Source: Bacillota bacterium (GTDB lineage Bacteria; Bacillota; Clostridia; Oscillospirales; Oscillospiraceae). Taken from it: a stretch of DNA of 38,343 bases. Positions 14,711 through 23,537 of the stretch are shown one piece after another. The notes below the pieces were generated by a model, which did not search any database, was not told where the DNA came from, and was given only the letters and a program-made list of their open reading frames with translations. The position numbers and the translations under genes are program-made. Location: contig JAJQFT010000082.1 in NCBI GenBank assembly GCA_021200975.1, positions 1-38,343 of the forward strand. The letters run 5' to 3'. Position 1 is the stretch's first letter; the number at the start of each line of letters is the position of its first letter.

Positions 14711-16020
14711 GCATTCCTCCGCATACGGCTGATGAAAAAGCCGTCGGTGTCCATTTCGCCGTTCATCAGGGTGAGCATCCCGCCGGAGTCGGCCGGGAAT
14801 GCCGCAGGAAGCGGCAGCTTTTCGAGGGAAAAGCGGGGATTATCCTGCAAGAAAGCTTCCACGACCGCCTCGTTCTCCCGCTTGAGCAGCGTGCAGGTGG
14901 AATAGATGAGCACGCCGCCGGGCTTCAGGTATTTGGCCTGCTGGCGCAAAATTGCGAGCTGTAAGGCAGGCAGCCCCTCGGTTTGCGCCAGCTTTTTATA
15001 GCGGATATCCGGCTTTTTGCGAATAATGCCATAGCCGGAGCAGGGCACGTCGCACAGCACTGCATCCATCCTCCCCAAAAAGGCGGGATTTTCGGCGCTT
15101 GCATCCTGCACCCGCGCGTCGACGCTCGCCAAGCCCAGCCGCTGCGCGGCGGCGGTGAGGGCGCGGACCTTATTCTCGTAAATGTCGCACGAGAGGATTC
15201 CCCCGCTGTCGCGCATCGCAATCGCAGCGGCGAAACTCTTGCCGCCGGGAGCGGCGCAGCAATCGAGCACCTGCATTCCCGGCTCCAGCCCGGCGCACAG
15301 GACGCTCAGCCTTGCGGCGCAGTCCTGTACACAGTATAGCCCCCGGCGGAAGCTCTCCCGCTGCTCGAGGCTGCCCGTTCCGCCGAGAATCAGGCAATCC
15401 GGCATCCACGGGTGTGCCTCAGCGGCGATCCCCTCACCGTCCAGAACGGCAAGCAGCGCGGGGGTAGAAATTTTCAGAGTGTTTACCTGCACCACGGTTT
15501 TGGGTGCGCAGTTATCGGCAATCAGCATAGGCAGTACCTTTTCCCTGCCATAGTCGGCAATCAGCCGGTCAATCAGCTCCTGCGGGTGGCTGTACTTTTC
15601 CGCCCAGCCCTTCGGCTCGCGCAGTGTGCCACGGCTGCGAATGGCGGCGCGCAGGACGCCATTGACCAGAGCCGGGGAATTGCGCTGCTTTTTGCCATAG
15701 GTCTTTGCAAGCTCCACGGCTTCGTTGACTGCCGCGGAATCGGGGATTTTATCCAAAAAGTAGAGCTGATACAGTCCAATATGGAGAATATCGCGAAGAA
15801 TTGGCTGCAAGTCCTTGATTTTTCCGGTAAGAAGCTGCGCAAGGTAGAAGTCCAGCAGCGCCCGATTCTGCACCACACCATAGGCCAGCTCGCTCGCCAG
15901 CGCAGCATCTCGGCTGTTCAGGCCGTCGCGCGCGATTGCGGCCTTCAGCGCGCCGTCGATCCATGCGCCGTCGCGGCGGCAGGCAAGGAGCGCGTCAAGC
16001 GCCGTCCTCCGCTCATTCAT
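14707..16020 (-). CDS. rsmB: 16S rRNA (cytosine-967-C5)-methyltransferase RsmB
   Basis: A 437-aa protein with an N-terminal NusB-like helical RNA-binding domain (about 1-140, with ALASELAYGVVQNRALLDFYL) and a SAM-dependent Rossmann methyltransferase domain. Motifs are VLDCCAAPGGKSF for SAM binding, DVPCSGYGIIRKKPDIRYK for motif IV with its catalytic-pair Cys, and IYSTCTLLKRENEAVV with the motif VI Cys. It methylates C967 of 16S rRNA. It overlaps fmt by 8 bp at its start and rlmN by 4 bp at its end. Also known as sun. The zinc protease gene often found between fmt and rsmB in Bacilli and Clostridia is absent. Confidence 0.95.
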   Translation of the reverse strand: MNERRTALDALLACRRDGAWIDGALKAAIARDGLNSRDAALASELAYGVVQNRALLDFYLAQLLTGKIKDLQPILRDILHIGLYQLYFLDKIPDSAAVNEAVELAKTYGKKQRNSPALVNGVLRAAIRSRGTLREPKGWAEKYSHPQELIDRLIADYGREKVLPMLIADNCAPKTVVQVNTLKISTPALLAVLDGEGIAAEAHPWMPDCLILGGTGSLEQRESFRRGLYCVQDCAARLSVLCAGLEPGMQVLDCCAAPGGKSFAAAIAMRDSGGILSCDIYENKVRALTAAAQRLGLASVDARVQDASAENPAFLGRMDAVLCDVPCSGYGIIRKKPDIRYKKLAQTEGLPALQLAILRQQAKYLKPGGVLIYSTCTLLKRENEAVVEAFLQDNPRFSLEKLPLPAAFPADSGGMLTLMNGEMDTDGFFISRMRRNA

Positions 16021-16927
16021 GGGCGCGGATGGGGTGACCGCGGAAATAATCCGCCGCAGTCATGCGCCTGCCGCCGTCGGCCTGCACCGAGCGAAGCTCT
16101 ACCGCGCCCTCGCCGCAGGCGACAACAAGGCCGGTCTTGCGCAGCTCCAAAATCTCACCCGGCTCGCCCTTGCCGGGGACGACGGCGGTTTCGTAAATTT
16201 TCAGCTTAATTCCAGCAATTTCCGCGGTAGCGACCGGCCATGGGTTCAGGCCGCGCACATGGTTGTGCACCTGTTGGGCGGATTTGGTCCAGTCGATCGG
16301 GCTCATGCGCTTATCGAGCATGGGTGCGTAGCTTGCCAGCGAAGCATCCTGCGCGGCGGCGCGAACCGTGCCGCTCTCGATAGCCCTCATGGTATCCGCC
16401 AGAAGCGACGCGCCCAGCACCGCAAGGCGGTCGAGCAGCTCCCCGGCAGTTTCATTCTCCCCGATGGGGGTCTTGGACACGGCAATCACATCGCCCGCAT
16501 CCATCTCGCGGCTCAGGTACATGGCGCTCACGCCCGTTTCGGCGCAGCCATCGAGCACCGCCCACTGGTAGGGCGCGGAGCCGCGATAGCGCGGGAGGAT
16601 GGAGGCATGGATATTCACAAAGCCGCGCGGGGCAATCTCCAGCACCCGCTGGGGAAGGATGCGGCCATAGGCGACCACGGCGACCACATCCGGCCGCAGG
16701 GCGCGAAGCTCCTCAACCGCAGCGTCCTCCCGGAAATTCTCCGGCTGGAGCACCGGCAGGCCGTGCGCCAGCGCGACCTCCTTGACCGGGGAAATCGCAA
16801 GCTTCATCCCACGATTTTTGGGGCGATCCGGCTGGGTATAGACACCCACAACATCCATCTTTTCTTCCAAAAGCCTTTTCAGGCAGGTCGCCGCGATATC
16901 CGGCGTGCCCATAAACACAATGCGCAT
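16013..16927 (-). CDS. fmt: Methionyl-tRNA formyltransferase
   Basis: Formylates initiator Met-tRNA using 10-formyltetrahydrofolate. The 304-aa protein begins MRIVFMGTPDIAATCL and holds the catalytic set N-H-D: NIHASILPRYRGSAP contributes Asn and His, and MDAGDVI the Asp. A C-terminal OB-like domain follows. I chose ATG 16927 because GGAGG lies 5 nt upstream; an ATG four codons earlier at 16939 overlaps that site. It follows def by 47 bp, the usual pairing of formyl addition and removal, and overlaps rsmB by 8 bp. Confidence 0.96.
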   Translation of the reverse strand: MRIVFMGTPDIAATCLKRLLEEKMDVVGVYTQPDRPKNRGMKLAISPVKEVALAHGLPVLQPENFREDAAVEELRALRPDVVAVVAYGRILPQRVLEIAPRGFVNIHASILPRYRGSAPYQWAVLDGCAETGVSAMYLSREMDAGDVIAVSKTPIGENETAGELLDRLAVLGASLLADTMRAIESGTVRAAAQDASLASYAPMLDKRMSPIDWTKSAQQVHNHVRGLNPWPVATAEIAGIKLKIYETAVVPGKGEPGEILELRKTGLVVACGEGAVELRSVQADGGRRMTAADYFRGHPIRAHE

Positions 16928-16974
16928 AGCTTCCTCCATTTTTCGGTGCCGCGGATGGGCGGGCTTTCCGGGAA

Positions 16975-17460
16975 TCAGTCGTCCCCCTCCGCCAAGGCAT
17001 TCATCTCCTCCTCGGTGAGGAAGCGCTCCATCCGCTGCGTGTAAACAATGCCGTCGAGATGGTCGAGCTCATGGCAGAAGCAGCGGGCAACGAGCCCCTC
17101 CCCTTCCGCCTCGAACCATTCGCCGCTGCGGTCCTGCGCGCGCACCTTGGCGTGCATCGGCCGCTTGACAAGGCCGTACTTTCCCGGCACACTCAGGCAG
17201 CCCTCCGCGCCAACCTGCTCGCCGCTGACCTCCAGCAAGATGGGATTCACCAGCTCGAGAATGCCCTCGCCGGTATCGACCACGACCACCCGGCGCAGAA
17301 TGCCCACCTGCGGGGCGGCAAGGCCGACGCCCTCCGCCTCGGCAAGCGTTTCGGTCATATCGTCTAGCAGCTTGGCCAGCCGCCTGTTAAATTGATCCAC
17401 CGGCCGGCAAACCTTATGCAGGGCAGGCTCCTTATCGGTCAGAATTTTTCGTAATCCCAT
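16975..17460 (-). CDS. def: Peptide deformylase
   Basis: Removes the N-formyl group from new proteins. All three metal/active-site motifs are present in the 161-aa protein: GLAAPQVG at 46-53, EGCLS at 86-90 (Cys is a metal ligand), and HELDH at 130-134 (two His ligands and the catalytic Glu). Length and the short C-terminus match type 1 enzymes of Gram-negatives and Clostridia. GAGAGG precedes the ATG, straddling the priA stop 9 bp upstream. Confidence 0.97.
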   Translation of the reverse strand: MGLRKILTDKEPALHKVCRPVDQFNRRLAKLLDDMTETLAEAEGVGLAAPQVGILRRVVVVDTGEGILELVNPILLEVSGEQVGAEGCLSVPGKYGLVKRPMHAKVRAQDRSGEWFEAEGEGLVARCFCHELDHLDGIVYTQRMERFLTEEEMNALAEGDD

Positions 17461-17469
17461 AATTTCCTC

Positions 17470-19920
17470 TCATTCCGGGTCGCCATTGGCGTCGATAAAG
17501 GCGCAGACGCCCCGATTCTCTTTATTTTGTGCGCTCTGCCGCAGAAGCTGCGCCAGGAGCAGGCGAATTTTTCGATTGAATGTGCCGTGCAGCGTCAGCC
17601 GCCAGCGGAAGCGGAGGTTGATTTTCGGAACGGCGCAGGGTGCGGGGCCAAGCACGGCGCATTGGACATCGGCGTACTCCGGCACGCGCAGCGAGGCGGC
17701 AAGGCTGTCGCGGAAGCGAGCGGCCGCGCGGAAGGCTGCGCCCTCATCGCGCCCGGTGAAAACCACGGCGGCAATACTGCCGAAGGGCGGTGCCTGCTGA
17801 ACCCGGCGCATTTCGATTTCCAGCTGGTAGAAGCCGTCATAGTCCTGCTTCGCCGCGAGATTCAGCACCGGGTGATCCGGCGCCATTGTTTGAATCACGG
17901 CGCGCCCCGGCGTATCGCCGCGCCCGGCGCGGCCAACCACCTGCGTGAGCATATTGAAGGTTTCCTCCGCGGCGCGATAGCCGGTGGCGTACAGCCCCAA
18001 ATCGGCATTGAGCACCCCGACCAAGCTGACCTTCGGCAGGTTCAGTCCCTTAGCGACCATCTGCGTGCCGAGCAGGACAGGAATCTCCTCCTCCTTGAAG
18101 CGGGTCAGGATCTTCTCGTGGGTATTGACGGTATTCACCGTGTCCGCATCCATGCGCGCAATCTGCATATTGGGAAAAAGCGACTCCAGCTCCAGCTGCA
18201 CCTTCTGCGTGCCCAGCCCGATGCGCTTGAGCGCGCCGCCGCAGCGGGGGCAGCGCTTCGGCGCGGGCTGTGAAAAGCCGCAGTGGTGGCACATCACTCG
18301 CTCGTTCGCGCTGTGGTAAACGAGCCGCTCGGCGCAGCGGGGGCACTCCGGCGCGCTGCCGCACTGCACGCAAACAAGCGCGCGGCTGTTTCCCCGGCGG
18401 TTGAGGAAGATGATAGTCTGCTCCCCGTGGCGGCGATTTTCTTCGATTTCGGCCGCAAGCGTGCGGCTGATGCTCAAATCGTTCCCCTCACGAATCTCCT
18501 CACGCAAATCCACAAGACTTACCTCGGGCAGCGCGCGGCCATTATAGCGGCCGGGCAGCGAGAACAGAGAAAATTCCCCCGTCTTGGCGCGGTACATGGT
18601 TTCTACGCTGGGCGTTGCCGAGCCGAACAGCACCAGAAAATGCTCCTTGATGCCCCGCCAGCGGGCAACCTCCCGCGCATCGTAGCGCGGGGAATTTTCC
18701 GAGCGGTAGGAATGCTCCTGCTCCTCGTCGAGGATGAGGAGCCCGGGGCGCACAGCGGGAGCAAACACCGCGCTGCGCGTGCCAACGACCACGGTCGCAT
18801 CGCCGGAGCGGATGCGGCGGAACTGGTCGTAGCGCTCGGCAGCCGAGAGCGAGGAATGCTGCACGGCAACCTTATCGCCAAAATAGGCGGCAAGCAGGCT
18901 GAGCAGCTGCGGCGTAAGCCCGATTTCCGGCACCAGAAAGATGGCGCTCCTGCCTGCCTCGAGGCAGGACTGAATCAGCTTGAGGTAGACGGCGGTTTTG
19001 CCGGAGCCGGTAACGCCATATAGCAGCGCCGCGCCCGGCGCGGGGCTCTCCATCTGCGCTTTCAGACCGGTAAAGGCCGCGCTCTGCGCCTCGTTGAGAC
19101 GGAGCTCGCCGGAGATGGCCGCCGGGCGGATTTCGCGGCAGCGCAGTCGTGGGCGCTCCTCGAGTGTGAGATAGCCCAGCTCTGCCAACCGCCGAACGGT
19201 CGCGCCGGTCGCGCCGGTGTAGTAGTACAGCTCCTTGACGGACGCGCTGCCTACGGCGCACAGCGCCTGCAGCACAGCGCGCTGCGCGGACGCCGAACGC
19301 GGGCGCGAAGCGGCAAACTCCATCGTTTCCTCTGCCGAGGCAGCAAGCGTGGCGATTTTTTCACTCTTGTCGGTGGCGTTGCGCAGGAAGTCCGTATCGC
19401 CCTCGACCCATTTTTTCTTTTTCAGGTAGACGAGCGCGCTGGAAAGCGCCCGCTCATCGCCCACATAGCGGCGCAGCGCGCCAAGCTCTGCCGAGCCGCC
19501 CAAATCCTCCAGCGCATGGAGCACTTTGCGGGCATCCGGCTGGCGAATGACAGCGGTTTTCCACGCATCCAGCTCGGTCAACGTGAAGGTCTCGCGGGTA
19601 TGAAACCAAAGCCCCGCCGGGAGCATGGCGTGCAGGCATTCATAGTAAGCGCAAAAGCACCGTTCCCGCAAAAAGGCGGCGAGCCGAAGCCCGGTCGCAG
19701 ACAGGACAGGGCAATCGTCCAGCACGCGCTCCACGCTCTTCAAGCCCTCGGACGAGCCCTCCTCCAGCGAGAGCACCATGCCCTCCACCCGCTTATTGCT
19801 GCGCCCAAAGGGCACAATCACGCGGCAGCCCGGCTGCAGGAGCATCCCGGCAGGGAGAAAATAGGAATAGGGCTTATCGATTGCGAACGGGAGGCCGGAA
19901 ACGGCAATTTTGGCAATCAT
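17470..19920 (-). CDS. priA: Primosomal replication-restart helicase PriA
   Basis: An 816-aa superfamily 2 helicase that reloads DnaB at stalled forks, linking to dnaB at 33130. An N-terminal DNA-binding domain is followed by Walker A GVTGSGKT near residue 300 and Walker B LILDEEQEHSY, where the more familiar DEEH is DEEQ. A cysteine-rich zinc region (CVQCGSAPECPRC to CHHCGF to CPRCGG, about 517-560) interrupts the second RecA-like domain, and QVVGRAGRGDTPG is motif VI. The start ATG at 19920 is 4 bp after the rpoZ stop, with no obvious Shine-Dalgarno, so translational coupling is likely. The coaBC gene that often sits between rpoZ and priA is missing. Confidence 0.96.
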   Translation of the reverse strand: MIAKIAVSGLPFAIDKPYSYFLPAGMLLQPGCRVIVPFGRSNKRVEGMVLSLEEGSSEGLKSVERVLDDCPVLSATGLRLAAFLRERCFCAYYECLHAMLPAGLWFHTRETFTLTELDAWKTAVIRQPDARKVLHALEDLGGSAELGALRRYVGDERALSSALVYLKKKKWVEGDTDFLRNATDKSEKIATLAASAEETMEFAASRPRSASAQRAVLQALCAVGSASVKELYYYTGATGATVRRLAELGYLTLEERPRLRCREIRPAAISGELRLNEAQSAAFTGLKAQMESPAPGAALLYGVTGSGKTAVYLKLIQSCLEAGRSAIFLVPEIGLTPQLLSLLAAYFGDKVAVQHSSLSAAERYDQFRRIRSGDATVVVGTRSAVFAPAVRPGLLILDEEQEHSYRSENSPRYDAREVARWRGIKEHFLVLFGSATPSVETMYRAKTGEFSLFSLPGRYNGRALPEVSLVDLREEIREGNDLSISRTLAAEIEENRRHGEQTIIFLNRRGNSRALVCVQCGSAPECPRCAERLVYHSANERVMCHHCGFSQPAPKRCPRCGGALKRIGLGTQKVQLELESLFPNMQIARMDADTVNTVNTHEKILTRFKEEEIPVLLGTQMVAKGLNLPKVSLVGVLNADLGLYATGYRAAEETFNMLTQVVGRAGRGDTPGRAVIQTMAPDHPVLNLAAKQDYDGFYQLEIEMRRVQQAPPFGSIAAVVFTGRDEGAAFRAAARFRDSLAASLRVPEYADVQCAVLGPAPCAVPKINLRFRWRLTLHGTFNRKIRLLLAQLLRQSAQNKENRGVCAFIDANGDPE

Positions 19921-19924
19921 CGGC

Positions 19925-20131
19925 TTAGTAGCGGTACTCGTCCTTCAGCCCGGCGGTGAGCTTGCCGGCCGCCACCTCGTTGATTGCGATGGTAACAGGC
20001 TTGTCCTCCAGCTCCTCGTTGAGCTCGTGCGCCTCCACGGCAAGCTGCCGGGCGCGGTGCGCCACCACGTTGACGAGCAGGTAGCGCGTTCCTACATTTT
20101 TCAGCAAATCGGTAACGGGGGGATACAGCAT
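19925..20131 (-). CDS. rpoZ: DNA-directed RNA polymerase omega subunit
   Basis: A 68-aa protein, MLYPPVTDLLKNVGTRYLLVNVVAHRARQL onward, with the omega pattern: an N-terminal YPP..L....R Y.LV..VA.RARQL helix pair followed by KPVTIAINEVAAGKL. It helps assemble and stabilise RNA polymerase. GGAGG lies 8 nt before ATG 20131. A longer open frame to 20350 is only read-through of the gmk coding region in another frame. It starts 1 bp after the gmk stop, the standard gmk-rpoZ pair. Confidence 0.93.
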   Translation of the reverse strand: MLYPPVTDLLKNVGTRYLLVNVVAHRARQLAVEAHELNEELEDKPVTIAINEVAAGKLTAGLKDEYRY

Positions 20132-20132
20132 T

Positions 20133-20702
20133 TCAATTTCCTCCAATAGAAATTTCCGCCTCACGGGCGATGATAGAGATAATCTCCTCGGCACAGGTAT
20201 CGACCTGGTCGTTGGTGACGATGTAATCGTATTTGGGTGCCTGCGCAATCTCCCACTCGGCGCGGCGCAAGCGCATGGCAATCTGCTCGGGCGGGGTGTC
20301 GCCGCGCTCGGACAGGCGGCGTGCAATTTCCTCCATTGGGGCGGTGACAAAAATCAGAACCGCGTCCGGCCGCCGCTCCTTGACGCTGAGCGCGCCCATC
20401 GGCTCAATATCGAGAAGCAGTGGCGCCGCGTTGGCCTTATCCAGCTCCTTCCACGGGGTACCGTAGAGGTTGCCGTCGTGCTCGTCGTACTCCACGAACT
20501 CGTTCTTCGCGATTCTTTTGTGAAATTCCTCCCGGGTCAGGAAGGCGTAGTCCACGCCGTCCCTCTCCCCGGGGCGCGGGGGGCGCGTCGTAGCGGATAC
20601 GGAGAATTGCAGCTGCGGCAGCGCCGCGAAAATGCGGTGCAGGACCGTGCTCTTCCCCACGCCGGACGCACCGGAAATGACCAACAGGGAATGATTACCC
20701 AT
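20133..20702 (-). CDS. gmk: Guanylate kinase
   Basis: Phosphorylates GMP to GDP. The 189-aa protein has P-loop GASGVGKST near residues 10-18, the GMP-binding [19 protein letters not shown] region, [16 protein letters not shown], and an [10 protein letters not shown] segment in place of the usual DIDxQGA. Its ATG overlaps the remA stop by 8 bp. Essential purine nucleotide step; its product pool also feeds (p)ppGpp. Confidence 0.96.
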   Translation of the reverse strand: MGNHSLLVISGASGVGKSTVLHRIFAALPQLQFSVSATTRPPRPGERDGVDYAFLTREEFHKRIAKNEFVEYDEHDGNLYGTPWKELDKANAAPLLLDIEPMGALSVKERRPDAVLIFVTAPMEEIARRLSERGDTPPEQIAMRLRRAEWEIAQAPKYDYIVTNDQVDTCAEEIISIIAREAEISIGGN

Positions 20703-20946
20703 GCTTTTCCTCCTCTGCTTCCACGCGGGAAGTGATTTCCTCCGGCTCGAGCGCCGAAAGGATAATATGATCCGTATCCATCAGGAGCACAGACCGCGTC
20801 TTGTGGCCATAGGACGCGTCGATGAGCATTCCGCGCTCGCGCGCCTCCTGCACCAATCGCTTGATAGGCGCGGATTCCGGCGAAACCACCGCCAGAATGC
20901 GCCCGGCGGCAACCATGCTGCCAAATCCAATGTTGCACAGCTTCAT
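20695..20946 (-). CDS. remA: RemA-family extracellular matrix regulator (DUF370)
   Basis: An 83-aa DUF370 protein ([51 protein letters not shown]). In Bacillus RemA is a ring-forming DNA-binding protein that activates matrix and osmoprotection genes. In Clostridia it is conserved between yicC and gmk, but its targets are less known. It overlaps gmk by 8 bp and follows yicC by 12 bp. The ring-forming Arg/Lys-rich pattern is kept, so a regulatory role is likely but inferred. Confidence 0.93.
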   Translation of the reverse strand: MKLCNIGFGSMVAAGRILAVVSPESAPIKRLVQEARERGMLIDASYGHKTRSVLLMDTDHIILSALEPEEITSRVEAEEEKHG

Positions 20947-20958
20947 GGTCGCGCCCCC

Positions 20959-21837
20959 TTATTCCACATTTTGGGTCTGCTCGCGGATTTTTTCAAGCTC
21001 CGCCTTGATTTCCACCACGATTTTCGCCAGCTGCACATCGCTGCACTTTGAGCCGATGGTATTCGCCTCGCGGTTCATCTCCTGAAGCAGGAAATCCAGC
21101 TTGCGCCCGACGGGGCCGCCCGCCGTGAGCATGGCCTCCATCTGCGCGATGTGGCTGCGCAGGCGAACCGTTTCCTCGTCCACCGCCACCTTGTCGGCAA
21201 AAATCGCGGCCTCGGTGAGGATGCGGCTCTCGTCAAAATCGGCGCCGGCGAGCACCTCGCGGATTTTCGCGGTCAGCCGCGCGTGGTAGTCGGAAACGGT
21301 TTTCTCCCCGCCCTCCTCCACCTGCGCCACAAGGTCGATAACCGTGCGCGCGCGGCTGCGAAGGTCGGCCTCCAGCGCCTGCCCCTCGGCGGTGCGCATC
21401 GTGTCGAAGCCGGCAAGCGCCTTGGCTACCACGCTCATCAGATCCGCCTCCAGCGCGGACTCATCCACCTCCGGCTTCTCAACAGCGAAAACGTCGCTCA
21501 GGCCGCACAGAGTGGACACGCTGATATCATCCTTCACGCCGTACTGGGAAACCATTTGGCGCATTGCGGCAAGGTAGCCCTCCACCACGGCCTGATTGAG
21601 CCGAACGGTAGCCTCCTCCCCGCCCTCGGAGCGCAAGGAGATGAACACATCCACCTTCCCGCGGGAGACGGAGGCCTTCACCGCCTGCTTCACCGCCTCC
21701 TCGGCAAAGGAGAGCAGGCGCGGCAGCTTCACCGTGCAATCGAGATAGCGATTGTTGACGCTGCGAATTTCTACGGTATATTCCCGCGCGTGGACGGATT
21801 CCACGCAGCGGCCGTAGCCGGTCATGCTTTTAATCAT
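20959..21837 (-). CDS. yicC: YicC/YloC family endoribonuclease
   Basis: A 292-aa protein beginning MIKSMTGYGR, the conserved YicC start, with the YicC_N domain (VEIRSVNNRYLD) and DUF1732 at the C-terminus (FLLQEMNREANTIGSKCSD). E. coli YicC and Bacillus YloC have been reported as endoribonucleases acting on regulatory or other RNA. GGAAAGGAAA is 9-11 nt upstream of ATG 21837. A longer frame to 22044 runs through the 3' end of the RseC-like gene and is rejected. It is followed by remA, the usual order. Confidence 0.94.
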   Translation of the reverse strand: MIKSMTGYGRCVESVHAREYTVEIRSVNNRYLDCTVKLPRLLSFAEEAVKQAVKASVSRGKVDVFISLRSEGGEEATVRLNQAVVEGYLAAMRQMVSQYGVKDDISVSTLCGLSDVFAVEKPEVDESALEADLMSVVAKALAGFDTMRTAEGQALEADLRSRARTVIDLVAQVEEGGEKTVSDYHARLTAKIREVLAGADFDESRILTEAAIFADKVAVDEETVRLRSHIAQMEAMLTAGGPVGRKLDFLLQEMNREANTIGSKCSDVQLAKIVVEIKAELEKIREQTQNVE

Positions 21838-21880
21838 AGTATGGCAATTTCCTTTCCAATTCTTTCGGAAAAATCGGATA

Positions 21881-22273
21881 TTATGGGGAATCGTTGTAAG
21901 CGACAAGGGTGTAGCTTTCCTTTTGCCGCCGCAGCACAAGCCGGTCGTAGCCGACGGCGAGGCCAATGCCGAGCGCGAAGAGCGCGCAGGCCGCAAGCGC
22001 GCCGCCAAGGAAATATCCCGCGAAGAAGAGGACAAACGGGACAAGGTAGACGATGGTGGCAGCCTTCAGCACCGGTGCGGAATCAGAAACCATTTTCACC
22101 AGCTCGCCAGGCCTTGCGCCGACAGCGTTGACCGCCCGCACCGTAAGCACCTCGCTCGCCGCACCGCAGCCGGCGCAGCGGTGGCAGTCGCCGGAGCAGG
22201 CGCTCTCGCGCACGATGGTCACATCGGCCGTGCCGTCGTCATGCACCGTGCGGACGCGGACAATCCGCTCCAT
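21881..22273 (-). CDS. RseC/SoxR-reducing-like membrane protein
   Basis: A 130-aa protein of the RseC/MucC family (SoxR reduction system, RsxC-associated). An N-terminal redox-type cysteine cluster CSGDCHRCAGC sits near residues 26-36, followed by two membrane helices (about 70-105, IVYLVPFVLFFAGYFLGG and AACALFALGIGLAVGY). In Clostridia members often accompany Rnf or c-di-AMP genes; the electron partner is unknown here. It starts 1 bp after the cdaR stop and is followed by yicC after 43 bp. The family is reasonably certain; function is inferred only from the cluster and topology. Confidence 0.85.
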   Translation of the reverse strand: MERIVRVRTVHDDGTADVTIVRESACSGDCHRCAGCGAASEVLTVRAVNAVGARPGELVKMVSDSAPVLKAATIVYLVPFVLFFAGYFLGGALAACALFALGIGLAVGYDRLVLRRQKESYTLVAYNDSP

Positions 22274-22274
22274 C

Positions 22275-23537
22275 CTAGCCTCCCGTCTCCTCTTCCGTGG
22301 CGTCGGTCACATAGTACTCCACATCCGCGTCCACCGTGAGGCTGCCAATCGCGCCTACGGTGCTGAACTGCTGCGAATCCAGCCACGCCAGCGCCTTGTA
22401 GGAGTCGGAGCCTATCTCCGCAGAGCTGAAATCGACCTGAATCACCACATCGTCGGCGGTGAGCGCCTCGATTTCCTCCGCGCTGCCGCGGAAGGTCACG
22501 GTCATGACTCTTGTGACGATGCTGACGGTGTATTCCTCCGGCACATTCACGGCCTCAAAATTCGTGATGCGCAGCTGCTTAGTGACCAGCTCGCCAAAGT
22601 CAACGGTAACGGTAACGGTATCCTGCCCGGTAAGGTTGGTGATTCCGTCCGACAGGCGGATAGCGTACTCGATGGTAGTATTCTCCTCAATCTGCCCCAG
22701 ATCCAGCGTACCAAGATTCAGCGTATCGCCCACATCCTCGAGCAGCTGCTCCGTGCCGGAGATGCGAATCGTATCGGTATCCATCGTGATGGTGGTATTG
22801 TCCGTGGTCGCGCCGCCGCCGGGAACCACCGTTAGCGTCAGCTCCACATCCTTATAGGGCTGAATCGTGAGCACGACGGTCACCTCCTCCGTATCCACGC
22901 TGAGGGTATCGGATTCGATGGACTCACCGTCGTCGTTGCATAATACATAGGTATAGACCTCGCTGATGCTCTCCGTGCGTCCGTCCAAATCGACGGTAAT
23001 CCGCGCCTTGGTGATGTCCTCGAGCTCCTCCGCCGGGCCGGTGACGTAGATATACTCGGTGCTCAGGGTGATATTTTCCTTGTCGGTGCGGTAGCCATCC
23101 GGCACGGAGCCGACGTATTCAATCTCTACCGGTACCTCCTTGGTCTTGCGCTCCACCACGGTGATGGTAACCTCAGACGGGCTGCGGCTGATCACCTCAA
23201 TGGAGTTGCTGGGAATATCGCCGGGGAAGGTAATCGTGTAGGAAATGGTCTGCTTGCCCGCCGTGTAGACCTTGGACAGGTCGGCGGTAATGGTGATATT
23301 CGAGCTATTAAGCTTATTGAGCGAGCTGCGCGAGCCGGAAAGCTTGAGCGTCACGGTCGGATCCTTGTCGAGCGAGAGCATCAGCGCTCGCTCGGTCAGC
23401 ACGGATTCATTTTGCAGCACGACGGGAATATTATAGAAGGTCTCCTCGGAATCGGGATTATCGGTCGTAATCACATACAGCCACATTCCGCAGGCAATCA
23501 CCGCAGACAGCAGGACGTAAAGAACCTTGCGTTTCAT
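22275..23537 (-). CDS. cdaR: CdaA regulatory protein CdaR (YbbR-like)
   Basis: A 420-aa membrane-anchored protein with an N-terminal helix (residues 5-24, VLYVLLSAVIACGMWLYVI) and several extracytoplasmic YbbR repeats built from short beta units such as SVTVVPGG-like and VTVTVVERKTKEVPVEI. YbbR/CdaR modulates the activity of the diadenylate cyclase CdaA. The stop and start of the two genes overlap by 4 bp (ATGA at 23534-23537), showing tight coupling. GlmM, often the third member in Firmicutes, is not present here. Confidence 0.93.
   Translation of the reverse strand: MKRKVLYVLLSAVIACGMWLYVITTDNPDSEETFYNIPVVLQNESVLTERALMLSLDKDPTVTLKLSGSRSSLNKLNSSNITITADLSKVYTAGKQTISYTITFPGDIPSNSIEVISRSPSEVTITVVERKTKEVPVEIEYVGSVPDGYRTDKENITLSTEYIYVTGPAEELEDITKARITVDLDGRTESISEVYTYVLCNDDGESIESDTLSVDTEEVTVVLTIQPYKDVELTLTVVPGGGATTDNTTITMDTDTIRISGTEQLLEDVGDTLNLGTLDLGQIEENTTIEYAIRLSDGITNLTGQDTVTVTVDFGELVTKQLRITNFEAVNVPEEYTVSIVTRVMTVTFRGSAEEIEALTADDVVIQVDFSSAEIGSDSYKALAWLDSQQFSTVGAIGSLTVDADVEYYVTDATEEETGG

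Noticed and set aside
18700..18730. DEEQ instead of DEEH in the PriA helicase motif II as a possible inactivating change
   Set aside because: The catalytic Asp-Glu pair is intact, all other motifs are present, and I recall DEEQ in clostridial PriA proteins, so it is probably lineage variation.
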